This document shows, piece after piece, positions 53,884 through 63,173 of a stretch of 64,000 nucleotides of DNA (positions are counted from its first letter, which is position 1; the number at the start of each line of letters is the position of its first letter). The DNA is taken from assembly GCA_951812535.1 (NCBI GenBank), contig CATOSK010000004.1, positions 301,074-365,073 on the forward strand, written 5' to 3'. Below the pieces are notes generated by a model that saw nothing but the letters and a program-made list of their open reading frames with translations, was not told the DNA's origin and searched no databases. The translations under genes and the position numbers were made by a program. Origin of the DNA: an uncultured Dehalococcoidia bacterium (lineage in GTDB: Bacteria > Chloroflexota > Dehalococcoidia > Lucifugimonadales > UBA3495).

Positions 53884-56456
53884 AGATAAATATTCCCGAA
53901 CTGTGCCTGGTGGCCCTCATCGGGCCCAGCGGGTCGGGCAAGTCCTCCTTCGCCGCCAGCCACTTCAAGCCCACCGAGGTGGTGTCCTCGGACGCCTGCC
54001 GGGCGATGGTGGCCGATGACGCCACCGACCAGGCGGCAACGCCCGACGCCTTCGCCCTGCTCAACTTCATCGCGGCCACGCGGCTGCGGGCCGGACGCCT
54101 CACCGTGATTGACGCCACCAGCGTCCAGCCCCAGGCCCGCAGGCCCCTGGTGGCGTTGGCCAGGGAACACGACTGCCTGCCGGTGGCCATCGTGCTGAAC
54201 ATGCCGGAGGCGCTGTGCCTGGCCCGCAACCGGGAACGCCCCGACCGGGCGTTTGGCCCGCAGGTGGTGCGCCGGCAGGCGGAACAGCTCCGGCGGTCGC
54301 TGCGGGGGTTGAAACGGGAGGGCTTCCGCCACATCTTCGTGCTCAACTCCCCCGAGGAAGTGGAGGCGTCCACCGTTGAGCGGGTGCCCCTCTGGGTCAA
54401 CCTACGGCACGAGCACGGGCCCTTCGACATCATCGGGGACGTGCACGGATGTTACGACGAACTGGCCGTTCTGCTCGGACGCCTCGGGTACATACTGGAA
54501 GCCCGGGCCGGCCCCGACGGGGAGACCGGCTTTGCGGCAGCCCATCCCGAGGGCCGGAGGGCCGTGTTCGTCGGCGACCTGGTGGACCGGGGCCCGGGCG
54601 TCGCCGGGGTGCTGAGGCTGGTGATGGACATGGTCTCCGACGGCGCGGCCCTGTGCGTGGCGGGGAACCACGAGGCCAAGCTGTCCCGCAAGCTCCAGGG
54701 CCGGAATGTGCAGGTATCCCACGGACTGGCGGAATCCCTGGCCCAGCTGGAACTGGAGTCCCCGGAGTTCCGGCAGCGGGTCGCCGCCTTCCTTGATGGC
54801 CTCATCAGCCACTATGTGCTTGATGACGGCGGGCTGGTGGTGGCCCACGCCGGCATGAAGGAGGAATACCAGGGACGGGCGTCCGCGCGGGTGCGGGATT
54901 TCTGCCTCTATGGCGAGACCACCGGAGAGACCGACGAGTTCGGCCTCCCGGTGCGCTACAACTGGGCCGCCGGCTACCGGGGACGGGCGATGGTGGTCTA
55001 CGGCCACACCCCGGTGGAGGAGCCCGCCTGGCTCAACAACACCATCAACGTGGATACGGGCTGCGTCTTCGGCGGCAGGCTGACCGCGCTGCGCTACCCG
55101 GAAAAGGAGCTGGTATCGGTCCCGGCGGCGCGGGTCCACTATGAACCGGCGAAACCGCTGGCCGAGCCCGCCCAGGCTGAAGAGCCTCCTGGGCACGGCG
55201 AAGCACGGGCGGCAAACATCCTTGATATCGATGACGTGCTGGGGAAACGCATCGTGGCGACCCGGCTGCGGGGCAACATCACGGTTCGGGAGGAGAACTC
55301 GGCGGCGGCGCTGGAGGTGATGAGCCGGTTCGCCCTGGACCCCCGCTGGCTGGTGTACCTTCCGCCCACCATCTCTCCCTGCGACAGCTCCGGGCTTCCC
55401 GGAGTGCTGGAACATCCTGCGGAGGTGTTCGCCTACTTCCGCAACAACGGCGTGTCCAGCGTGGTCTGCGAGGAAAAGCACATGGGGTCGCGGGCCATTG
55501 TCGTGGTCGGGCGCGACGCCGCGGCCATCGAGCGGCGGTTCGGCATCGCCGGCGAGGGTATCGGCGCCTGCTACACCCGCACCGGGAGGAGGTTCTTTGA
55601 GGACCGCGCCCTCGAGGCGGAATTCCTGGAGCGTGTCGGCTCGGCAATCGGGGAAGCGGATTTCTGGGAGGAGCTGGGGACCGACTGGGTGGTCCTAGAC
55701 AGCGAGCTCATGCCCTGGTCGGTCAAGGCGCAGGAACTGCTCCAGGAGCAGTATGCGGCGGTGGGCGCGGCGGCCCGGACCAGCCTCTCGGCCGCGGCAG
55801 CGCTCCTCCGGCAGGCGGCGGAACGGGGCATCGACGCCGGTGAGAGCCTGGCTGGAGTCGAAGAGCGGCTGCGGCTGGCCCGGCTCTACGGCGACGCCTA
55901 CGCCCGGTACTGCTGGCCGGTGACCTTGCTGGCCGACCTCCGCCTGGCGCCCTTCCACCTGCTGGCCAGCGAGGGTCAGGTGCACACGGACAAGACCCAC
56001 CTCTGGCACATGGGCATGGCCGAACGCCTGGGCCAGGCCGACCCCGGGCTGTTCCGGGCCACCAAACATCGGACGGTTCACCTGGACTCCGTTGAAGAAG
56101 AACTGGAAGGGGTACGCTGGTGGGAGGAGCTTACCGGCAACGGCGGGGAGGGCATGGTGGTGAAGCCCGTGGACTTCATCGCCGCCGGGAAGCGGGGCCT
56201 GGTTCAGCCCGCCGTGAAGTGCCGGGGGGCCGAATACCTGCGCATCATCTACGGGCCGGAGTACACCCTGCCGGAGAACATGGAACGTCTCCGCAATCGG
56301 GGCCTCTCCACCAAGCGGTCGCTGGCGCTTCGGGAGTTTGCCCTGGGCGTGGAGGGCCTCAGGCGTTTCGTCGAAGGGGAGCCCCTCTACCGGGTGCATG
56401 AGTGTGCCTTTGCCGTCCTGGCCCTGGAAAGCGAGCCGGTCGACCCCAGGCTGTGA
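53880..56456 (+). CDS. pnkp: Polynucleotide kinase-phosphatase-ligase Pnkp
   Basis: 858 residues with all three RNA-repair modules: 5'-kinase (ALIGPSGSGKSSFAASHF, P-loop), a metallophosphatase for 2',3'-cyclic ends (IGDVHGCYDEL, VGDLVDRGPG, AGNHEAK, VYGHTPVEEP) and a C-terminal ligase/adenylyltransferase (VCEEKHMGSRAIVVV, nucleotidyl lysine in KHMGSR; EGMVVKPVDF). The start overlaps the Hen1 stop (ATGA). Together they form the classical bacterial RNA-repair operon. Confidence 0.95.
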   Translation: MKINIPELCLVALIGPSGSGKSSFAASHFKPTEVVSSDACRAMVADDATDQAATPDAFALLNFIAATRLRAGRLTVIDATSVQPQARRPLVALAREHDCLPVAIVLNMPEALCLARNRERPDRAFGPQVVRRQAEQLRRSLRGLKREGFRHIFVLNSPEEVEASTVERVPLWVNLRHEHGPFDIIGDVHGCYDELAVLLGRLGYILEARAGPDGETGFAAAHPEGRRAVFVGDLVDRGPGVAGVLRLVMDMVSDGAALCVAGNHEAKLSRKLQGRNVQVSHGLAESLAQLELESPEFRQRVAAFLDGLISHYVLDDGGLVVAHAGMKEEYQGRASARVRDFCLYGETTGETDEFGLPVRYNWAAGYRGRAMVVYGHTPVEEPAWLNNTINVDTGCVFGGRLTALRYPEKELVSVPAARVHYEPAKPLAEPAQAEEPPGHGEARAANILDIDDVLGKRIVATRLRGNITVREENSAAALEVMSRFALDPRWLVYLPPTISPCDSSGLPGVLEHPAEVFAYFRNNGVSSVVCEEKHMGSRAIVVVGRDAAAIERRFGIAGEGIGACYTRTGRRFFEDRALEAEFLERVGSAIGEADFWEELGTDWVVLDSELMPWSVKAQELLQEQYAAVGAAARTSLSAAAALLRQAAERGIDAGESLAGVEERLRLARLYGDAYARYCWPVTLLADLRLAPFHLLASEGQVHTDKTHLWHMGMAERLGQADPGLFRATKHRTVHLDSVEEELEGVRWWEELTGNGGEGMVVKPVDFIAAGKRGLVQPAVKCRGAEYLRIIYGPEYTLPENMERLRNRGLSTKRSLALREFALGVEGLRRFVEGEPLYRVHECAFAVLALESEPVDPRL

Positions 56457-56991
56457 TGGACAGCGCGGTGGCTGGGCTGCCAGGACGTTCTGGTGGGGAT
56501 TCCCCCGTGGATTCCCCCGTGGTTTCACCCATACGGTCGATTCTGTGCAAAATCCGATTCTTGAGTCGGCCTGATTTTGTGTAATCCCTACCCGTGGGAC
56601 TTTCGACCATCTTCGTTTCTGGATTATGAAGGTTCCAGTACGGGTTTGCGGGCCAGGTGCGAGTGCCGGTCGTCAGGGTGAAGGAGGGGCGTTGCCCGGG
56701 TGGTTTGTTGGAGTTTCCCCTATCATCAGCCACTCCCCCAGCGGGGTGGGAAGTCCTAGAGACTCGGGGATTTCCCGCAGGCTGGCCCCTATTCCGGATA
56801 ACGCCGGCGTGTTTCCATGAGCTTTCCCGGTATGGGGTGGCCAAGGCGCGGGGGATGACGTCCGCTGGATGGTGGCGTTCAGAACACTGGGGGACGGATC
56901 GCTCGCGATGTACTCCAGGATGAATCCAGGCAGGGATGATGCCGGTCGCCCGAACCGCGGCGGCCAGCGGTTGCAACTGGACCGCCATGGG
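56457..56991. other. Intergenic stretch after pnkp
   Basis: 535 bp. It begins with two and a half direct copies of GATTCCCCCGTG (56496-56520), then a hairpin (next entry). The rest holds only unnatural frames. Confidence 0.45.
56548..56579 (+). terminator. Possible terminator hairpin after pnkp
   Basis: Arms CAAAATC (56548-56554) and GATTTTG (56573-56579) enclose a second short stem CCGA / TCGG. AT-rich outer stem, no long T-run, so termination efficiency is doubtful; it could act in both directions. Confidence 0.35.
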
Positions 56992-57231
56992 CTAATCCGA
57001 TCGGAAAGCAAGAAAATGTACTACCCACAAACCGAACAGGGCGACAACTACCGTCAATGACACTCCGGTGAGCACTCCCGCACGAGCCCCCTTCTTCCCA
57101 AGGGTGTAGAAGCCGATCTGGACTATCCCATAGACGAAGACCGCCGCGACAATCACAGCCGGCACAATCATCTTCGCGATCCCGGGTTGCTCTGAGGGTC
57201 TGGGGTCTGGGTCGAAAGTACCCTTCGCCAC
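56992..57231 (-). CDS. Small two-helix membrane protein
   Basis: 79 residues: a short Pro-rich cytoplasmic start (FDPDPRPSEQPGIAK), a first membrane helix MIVPAVIVAAVFVYGIVQIG, a basic loop LGKKGARAG and a second helix VSLTVVVALFGLWVVHFLAF. Natural composition; function unknown. Confidence 0.55.
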   Translation of the reverse strand: MAKGTFDPDPRPSEQPGIAKMIVPAVIVAAVFVYGIVQIGFYTLGKKGARAGVLTGVSLTVVVALFGLWVVHFLAFRSD

Positions 57232-57411
57232 GCGTGGCCTTGATCACGAGGAGTTTGAAGGGGATGTCAACGAGCTTCTCAGCAAGCCGATAGCCCAAAC
57301 GTGGCGGTCTCCGCCCGGGAGAGCAGCACTCGGGAGATTGGACTAGGCTTTCCCGCGGAAGTTCTCCTTGTTGATGATGTGGTTCGTGGGACTTCGGTCG
57401 TGATGGCTATA

Positions 57412-58590
57412 ATGGATGGTGTGTCCTTTGCCTCTTGGCACCCCGACCTCAGGCTCGGCCTTCTGCTGGTCGCCGCCGCCCTCCTCCTCAATTCCGGGTC
57501 CTCCGGCACCCTCTGGGCCGAGACTTCTTCCAGCTGGCCCGACTTTACATCGGTCCAGTACGGTCTGCTCGCCGCGGCGGATAGTCTTTGGGCGCTATCT
57601 GCAATAGTAGCAGCCTTCTGGGTGGACCGGGGTCCGCCCCGCGGGATGATGGCGGCCGGGGCCGTGCTCCTGGCCTTGGGCCCCTTCCTCGCTCTCTCGG
57701 ACAGCTTCGCTTTGGCCGTCACCCGCTATTTCTTCACCGGAGTCGGCGGCGGTCTCGTCGGGTCGCTGGTCTTCTATGCGGTGGCTGTGAAGGGGTCCGT
57801 GCGGTTCAAGGGGACGTTGATCGGGTCCCTGGGCCTGTTGTTCAACATGTGGTGGGGGACTGGAGCGGTCGCCGCCTGGTGGGTCGGGCTCCCCCTTGGG
57901 TGGTGGGCCGTCGCCATGGTCGTCGCGGGCGGGGCATTGCTCTTTCTGCTGCTCCCCCGCTGGTTCACGGGGCGCTATGGACCTGGGTTGACCCTCAGGC
58001 AGACCCTGGCTGTTCCAGGGGCCAGGCTCAACGTCGCCTGGGTGACGGCCGTTTGCCTGGTGACGTCCCTCATGGCAACCGCGGGGGCGAGCCGCCTTGG
58101 CTGGGTGACTTCCCAGATGGGCCAGGATGGGGCCAGTCTGGAGTCCGACCTCCAGTTCATAGGCTTGGCCGGCGGCATCGGCGCCCTGCTCTGGGGCATG
58201 GCCGCCGACTACCTTCCTGCACGGCGGCTGCTGATCGCGCTGGCGGCGATGTCTCTGCTGGCGGGGTTATCCCTGCGGCTGCCCGGGGGTGATGGCACGG
58301 ACCTGCTGATCCTGTCGGTGGTCCGGGGCGGCCTGGTCAGCCTTCCCTGGGTGCTGATGGCGGACTATCTTCCGGTGCGGCACTTTGCGAAGCTGGCCCT
58401 GGCGATCACCTGGGTGGGCTCGGTGGGCGCATCCCTGGTGCTGCTGGTCGAATCCGTGGGGGTTTTCTACTGGGATTGGAGCCTCGACGTCTGGGGCGCG
58501 GACTCGTTCATCTTGATCGTTGCCGTCGAGGCGGTGCTGCTGGTTGGGGTGGTAACCTTCCGGCCCAGGGTGCGTGAGACTGTAGGTTAG
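57412..58590 (+). CDS. MFS-like transporter, paralogue of 50117-51346
   Basis: About 392 residues, 11-12 hydrophobic segments. FWVDRGPPRGMMAAGAVLLA, SLVFYAVAVKGSVRFKGTL, LFLLLPRWFTGRYGPGLTLR and SLPWVLMADYLPVRHFAKLA correspond closely to the other copy. Start uncertain: ATG at 57403 or 57412, or GTG at 57421; the paralogue favours one of the ATGs. No SD is seen. Transported substrate unknown. Confidence 0.78.
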   Translation: MDGVSFASWHPDLRLGLLLVAAALLLNSGSSGTLWAETSSSWPDFTSVQYGLLAAADSLWALSAIVAAFWVDRGPPRGMMAAGAVLLALGPFLALSDSFALAVTRYFFTGVGGGLVGSLVFYAVAVKGSVRFKGTLIGSLGLLFNMWWGTGAVAAWWVGLPLGWWAVAMVVAGGALLFLLLPRWFTGRYGPGLTLRQTLAVPGARLNVAWVTAVCLVTSLMATAGASRLGWVTSQMGQDGASLESDLQFIGLAGGIGALLWGMAADYLPARRLLIALAAMSLLAGLSLRLPGGDGTDLLILSVVRGGLVSLPWVLMADYLPVRHFAKLALAITWVGSVGASLVLLVESVGVFYWDWSLDVWGADSFILIVAVEAVLLVGVVTFRPRVRETVG

Positions 58591-58672
58591 CGGCCTTGTG
58601 CACATGACGCCATGGCGTTCCGGCAGCAAAGTGGGCAGATGGTTCATCGAAGAAGGATAACGAAGGTAGCGG

Positions 58673-59182
58673 ATGGTGATGCTCTCGATCGCACCGATCA
58701 ATGAGATCAAGCTGGTGGCCGTTGTTGTTCTCCTCGCTGCTCCCCTCCTCACCGGACCGGTGACCGGGCTGGCATTGGGTTGGCGGCACGGCCGGCTCGG
58801 CAAACTGGCCGGCTTGGCCCTGGGCTTGAGTGTCGGGGTGCTGGGGCTTATGGTAGTCGTCGCAGAAATGGTCCTGATCGGACCGGCGGAATTTGCGTAC
58901 CTTGTCGCTCTCGCACCGGAAGCCCCAGACGGGGAGGTCCTGATTAAGGGTGCTCATCACGGCGGCTTCGGGTTGGGTGGCGCTCCCGCACCGGAAGCCT
59001 CCGTCGGGGAGGTCAGGTACATGATACCCGCCGAGGGACCCCTGCATGGAAGGGTCACGCTGACTTCGGCGCTGTTGTACCCCGTGCGCGTCGGAGCGGC
59101 CATGGTCTGCGCCTGGTTCGTCACGACCCACCTGTGGACGCTTGGCGGAATGGGGGCACAGTTCGTGGTGCGGTCGCGGTAA
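58673..59182 (+). CDS. Small membrane protein, paralogue of 43968-44417
   Basis: 169 residues: MVMLSIAPINEIKLVAVVVL, LLTGPVTGLALGWRHGRLGK, LGLMVVVAEMVLIG, then an insertion not found in the other copy that contains the internal near-repeat LAPEAPDGEV / APAPEASVGEV, then EVRYMIPAEGPLHGRVTL and a final membrane segment. AAGG lies 6 nt before the ATG. Follows the MFS gene by 82 bp on the same strand. Confidence 0.7.
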   Translation: MVMLSIAPINEIKLVAVVVLLAAPLLTGPVTGLALGWRHGRLGKLAGLALGLSVGVLGLMVVVAEMVLIGPAEFAYLVALAPEAPDGEVLIKGAHHGGFGLGGAPAPEASVGEVRYMIPAEGPLHGRVTLTSALLYPVRVGAAMVCAWFVTTHLWTLGGMGAQFVVRSR

Positions 59183-59420
59183 GCCGAGAATCCTCCCTTC
59201 GTGGTCGGGATACTGGCCCTCATCACTGTCGGCCATGCCTGCAGCGCCCTGGATGACGGCAGGAAAGCCAGGAGATGACCCAGCTCCCGCCCAGGCCGCC
59301 GGGACTGCTTGGATTCATCGAGACCGCTCTCCAGGTCATCTGACACCGGGTCCGTGCCATCCCTGACGAGGTCTCTGGAGCCATGCAGGACGGCAGTCCA
59401 GCCGCAGACAAGGGGAAACC

Positions 59421-59627
59421 ATGTTCCAGACTCCCATCGAGAAGCTTCAACTGTCCCCCAGAACTCACAACTGCCTCAAACGTGCCCGGATCAACACGGT
59501 CGGCGATGTGCTGCAGAGGTCCGAGAAAGAACTCCTGGAGCTACGGAACCTTGGCGGGCAGTCGCTGGAGGAATTGCGGGAGTAGCTGCACGAGCACGGG
59601 TTTCCCAATCCCCGGGAAGGTGCATGA
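59421..59627 (+). pseudogene. Stand-alone RNA polymerase alpha-CTD protein, nonsense codon
   Basis: A duplicate of the gene at 62832-63038 with the same 207-nt span. It encodes FQTPIEKLQLSPRTHNCLKR and ELLELRNLGGQSLEELRE, then TAG at 59583-59585 where the other copy has AAG (Lys), then LHEHGFPNPREGA. The truncated 54-residue product would still contain most helices of the domain. Confidence 0.82.
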
Positions 59628-60115
59628 CAGCGGGCCCACGGAAAGGACGTCCCCACCAGCGTCATCCAGACCGAGATGATCCGCGACATCAACCTGGGAA
59701 TCATCCCCCAGCCCCGGAATGTCACCGGCAACGTTCCGGTCAACCACTGAAGCGCTCGAAGCCCCGAGCAGGAGAGTTATGAGGAACCTTCTCGGACTAA
59801 CTGCGGCCTTGCAGGAAACATCTGAATTAAAAGCATTTTTCGTGCAAATTTGGCAAATTTATACCTGAGGACTGGTCCCGGGAAGACCTTCCCAGCTTCT
59901 GGGTGTTGGCGAATAGGGGCCCACAGGCCGGGGTGCCTGGGGTTTGGCGCTTCATTGCCGGCCCTGAACACCGGCAGCAGAGCAAGTTCAAGGCTTCGCC
60001 CGGAGACTGGGGTTGCGAATGCAGCCACGGCGGGGATCCCCCTGGGCCGTTGGACTGGGTGTGCTATGCCGACAGGTATCTCTTGCCCTGGTTTTATGCC
60101 CTGGATCAAAGCAAT
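59628..60115. other. Tail of a segmental duplication plus non-coding sequence
   Basis: From 59628 to about 59790 the sequence resembles 63039-63190 (GTCACCGGCAACGTTCCG is shared), including the start of a lipoprotein-like frame (ATG at 59779, MRNLLGLTAAL) that is lost after about 11 codons. The remaining 320 bp show no gene. Confidence 0.5.
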
Positions 60116-60493
60116 ATGAGGGGTAATTGCCTGCTTGTAGCTTCGGTTGTGGCGGGCGGCGTTGCCCTGGGGGCAGGGGTAGTTTTCCTTCTGCTTCCGT
60201 TTGGGCACAGCGACCCCGGCGTGGAGTGGTGCAGTTTGGTGCTGTACGCGCTCATTGGGGTTCCCGGGGCGGCGGCCGGCTTCAGTGTCGCATGGAGCGT
60301 TCATCGGGGCCGTTCTCTGCTTTGGGGCATAGCCGCTCTGACGTTCGCAGTGGCCCACATCCTGCTGTTGGTCCGAGTCTTCCTGTCAGTGGCGGGAGTG
60401 GGGCACCTCTACGCTCCGGCGGCTCTGGTGCTGCTGGCGCTGTCCATCTGGAATCTGGTGTTGATCGTGCGGCCCCCGCGCTGGACATGGTAG
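60116..60493 (+). CDS. Small multi-pass membrane protein
   Basis: 125 residues with four hydrophobic segments (CLLVASVVAGGVALGAGVVF; CSLVLYALIGVPGAAAGFSV; LLWGIAALTFAVAHILLLVR; APAALVLLALSIWNLVLIVR). No similarity recognised and no SD; the frame is also open upstream without membrane character, hence the start at 60116. Confidence 0.6.
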   Translation: MRGNCLLVASVVAGGVALGAGVVFLLLPFGHSDPGVEWCSLVLYALIGVPGAAAGFSVAWSVHRGRSLLWGIAALTFAVAHILLLVRVFLSVAGVGHLYAPAALVLLALSIWNLVLIVRPPRWTW

Positions 60494-60730
60494 GAGTCTG
60501 CTGCGTGTGAGAGCTGCCAACGTGACGGAAGGGCGCATATGACCGGTGGCAATCCCGGCCCGGATGGAGTTCACCGGGGAGCCAAATGTGGCCGCCAGGG
60601 CTGGGGTCTCGCGCTGATTCCCCGCTGGCGTTCCTGTAATACATACGCATACTCCAGAGTATCGCGACTGGACCACGTGCTTGACTCAGGCACGTGGGTC
60701 GTGGTTTGCTCGTATTGGCGAAGGAAGAAT

Positions 60731-61870
60731 ATGCTGACGGTTGCCCCCGGTCTCATTCGTTATCTGGTGTATCCCGGTCTCACATGTTGCCTCGCGCTTG
60801 GGGCATGGTCCGGCTGCTCTGATCCGGACCATCAGGACTCGGAGTTGCATCGGGTTCTCGCCTTGTTGCCCATCTCTTTCGAAGACGAAGGAATCTGGTT
60901 TTCCAATTTCCGTCAGGCACTGGATGTGGCTGGTGTCCCCAACCCGCGGTCGTTCGAAGAGTTGATGTCACGGCCTGAGGCCGAAGGCGAGAAGTACCGC
61001 AAAGCCCTCGGAGGCATATATGGCCCCCACCTGATCAAGGTCATGCGTCAAACGCCGGAGTGGGGCGATGGTTTTGGATTCTCCCAGTTCGATGTGGATG
61101 CGTCGGTTGCCACCGGGGAGAGTTACGAATGGCCCGTTGCCACCAGCGTGCATCTGGGGAGATTCGACGCGGACTTGGTCCGCAGCCACCTTGATGCGCT
61201 CGGCTACCAGGTTGACTCGACAGAGGACCATGAGTTCCACTCCATCGACCTCCGCACAGCGTGGGACCGGCGCAGGAATTCCACTCACCGGGCCATCTAC
61301 AATAGCCGCGCCTTGCGAATATCCGTGACCGATGATGTGCTTGTGGTGTCTCCCGATACGGACTCCCTGGTCCCAGTCCTCAAAGCCACCGCAGGGCTGT
61401 CGCCATCGCTGGAAGAGTCGGAGGCCTTCTCCAGGGTCGCGTCAGCACTCTCCGATCCCATGAGGGCGGCAATCCTCCCCAGGAAGATGGTCCTGGAACC
61501 CAAGGCCGCGCATCCGGTGGAGTTCGAGCCGCCGGCTGAGTGGGTTGGGCTGCAGGAGTGGGACCTTTTCGGCGCCGCCTACGGCAGGACTGCTGATGTG
61601 GTTACCAACCAGCTGGTTCTCCACTACCCCCAACCCGAATGGGCCGACTTCGATGCGGCGGAGCTGCCCCGGCGGGTGGAGCACTTCTTGGAGGAGCTGG
61701 AGCGGGGCCGACCGGTAAGGGAGTTCTGCCAATCATGGGAATCCGCCGTGACGGTCTACGATTCCGGTTCGGTGTTGACCGTCACCTGCGAGATCCCGAT
61801 CGCGGATGCGGTGGGAGCCGGTGTGGTCGAACTGGTCTCACCTCGTGCGTTGGGGTTCCTGGCTCCCTAG
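60731..61870 (+). CDS. GIWF-family lipoprotein, full-length paralogue
   Basis: 379 residues. The signal is LVYPGLTCCLALGAWSGC with a possible lipobox (AWSGC; an unusual Trp). The body has ISFEDEGIWFSNFRQALDVA, MRQTPEWGDGFGFSQFDVDA, GRFDADLVRSHLDALGYQVD and SVTDDVLVVSPDTDSL. The same blocks occur in the truncated gene at 44899. AAGGAAG lies before the ATG. Likely anchored outside the membrane; function unknown. Confidence 0.75.
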   Translation: MLTVAPGLIRYLVYPGLTCCLALGAWSGCSDPDHQDSELHRVLALLPISFEDEGIWFSNFRQALDVAGVPNPRSFEELMSRPEAEGEKYRKALGGIYGPHLIKVMRQTPEWGDGFGFSQFDVDASVATGESYEWPVATSVHLGRFDADLVRSHLDALGYQVDSTEDHEFHSIDLRTAWDRRRNSTHRAIYNSRALRISVTDDVLVVSPDTDSLVPVLKATAGLSPSLEESEAFSRVASALSDPMRAAILPRKMVLEPKAAHPVEFEPPAEWVGLQEWDLFGAAYGRTADVVTNQLVLHYPQPEWADFDAAELPRRVEHFLEELERGRPVREFCQSWESAVTVYDSGSVLTVTCEIPIADAVGAGVVELVSPRALGFLAP

Positions 61871-61955
61871 TTGTGTCCCTGATGACGATCCATCTGTCCC
61901 CAAGCGAGGCACCGCGAGGTGTTCATTAGGTTGGTTAAGGGGAGGCTTTCCAGCG

Positions 61956-62171
61956 ATGCTCGCAGCTAGGTTGCTCGCCATAGGTCTGGCGGTTGCCGGG
62001 CTGACCTTCGCATTTCTAACCTATTGGATTGGGGCGCCTCTCGTGTCCCTGCTCTGGAACAGTCACTCGCCAAGTATCAGCAGCCTGATTCTGGCTCCAA
62101 TCTTCGCCCTTGCCTTTGCGGGAGGGGCTTTCTTCTGCCTTTACTACTCTTGGCGCATCTTCTGGCACTAG
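61956..62171 (+). CDS. Small two- or three-helix membrane protein
   Basis: 71 residues, mostly hydrophobic: LLAIGLAVAGLTFAFLTYWI, PLVSLLWNSHSPSISSLILA and IFALAFAGGAFFCLYYSWRI. Natural composition; no relative recognised. Confidence 0.5.
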   Translation: MLAARLLAIGLAVAGLTFAFLTYWIGAPLVSLLWNSHSPSISSLILAPIFALAFAGGAFFCLYYSWRIFWH

Positions 62172-62181
62172 GGTAGGGCTG

Positions 62182-62550
62182 GGCTCCAAGACGACGGAGC
62201 ATTTCGGTGTCGACCAGATGATGGCCGACTAGGCCTACTCGACTCGCCTGAACCATGAACTGGCCCGGGAGTTGGGGTTCGACCTGTCCGTCCCGTTCAA
62301 GGCCTACACGATCACCCCTCCATGTGATGGGGTCGGCGCGGACGGGGCCTGGAAGCTGTTCGACTCCGATCCGGAGCAGTTCTACCGGGAATACCACCCG
62401 CGCTCCAATGTCGAGGCAACAATCACGGCCTTGAAACGGTTGATGCCCGTCGAGCTCGGGGCGAAGATATTCGGAGGGCACGTCAATGAAGTCCTGTCCA
62501 AGCTGGTGGCTTACAACCTCATCGTGTCCGCGAGAAAACCTGGTGGATAA
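62182..62550 (+). pseudogene. DDE transposase C-terminal fragment, with nonsense codon
   Basis: Reads GSKTTEHFGVDQMMAD, TAG (62230-62232), AYSTRLNHELARELGFDL, then EYHPRSNVEATITALKRLM and HVNEVLSKLVAYNLIVS, the end of an IS5/IS1182-like DDE transposase (YH.RSNVE and NEVL...YNL are hallmarks). The TAG replaces the usual ADK-AYS lysine. The N-terminal part is absent. Confidence 0.78.
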
Positions 62551-62831
62551 ACCGCCTGGAGCTCACCGGTGAGCGGATGCCCGACATCCTGGAAGACCAC
62601 AACCATCAAACCCTCAAAGCATTTTTCAACGGGCGTGACCTGCTGCGTCAGAGCCTGTGGCGATTCCCTGGGGCAAAGAATGCGCCGGGGTCATTCTCCT
62701 GAGAAGAGAAGAAGCATGCCCATCTTCCGATTCCTCCAGCCGTTGAGCAGTACAGCAGCACGTGGTGTTACTGCGGAATTCAGGCCGACCTCCTGGCCAG
62801 GACGGCATCCTGACTCAGGCAGGGGGAAACC

Positions 62832-63038
62832 ATGTTCCAGACTCCCATCGAGAAGCTTCAACTGTCCCCCAGAACTCACAACTGCCTCAAACGGGCTCGG
62901 ATCAACACGGTCCGCGATGTGCTGCAGAGGTCGGAGAAAGAACTCCTGGAGATACGGAACCTTGGCGGCCAGTCGCTGGAGGAATTGCGGGAGAAGCTGC
63001 ACGAACACGGGTTTCCGAATCCCCGGGAAGGTGCATGA
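62832..63038 (+). CDS. Stand-alone RNA polymerase alpha C-terminal domain-like protein
   Basis: 68 residues that are little more than an alpha-CTD helix-hairpin-helix module: IEKLQLSPRTHNCLKRARIN, TVRDVLQRSEKELLEIRNLG and GQSLEELREKLHEHGF (compare the RpoA CTD pattern LDLSVRSYNCLKRA...NLGKKSLEEI). No alpha N-terminal domain is attached. Such a module binds UP-element DNA, sigma or activators in RNA polymerase; alone it might act as a regulator. The stop overlaps an ATG of another short frame (ATGA at 63035). Confidence 0.82.
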   Translation: MFQTPIEKLQLSPRTHNCLKRARINTVRDVLQRSEKELLEIRNLGGQSLEELREKLHEHGFPNPREGA

Positions 63039-63173
63039 AGATCGCCGACCGAAAGGGCGTCCCCACCATAGTCATTCAGGCCGCGGGCGTTGGGGATATC
63101 CCCCAGCACCCGCACGTCACCGGCAACGTTCCGTTCAACCCACTGAAGTCCCCAAGCCTTGAACAGGAGAATA

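Noticed and set aside
59583..62232. Two in-frame TAG codons at positions that are normally Lys (alpha-CTD copy, transposase fragment), as if TAG were read as an amino acid
   Set aside because: TAG ends several normal genes in the window (folD, res, PIN, zinc-ribbon) and both interrupted genes are otherwise degenerate copies.
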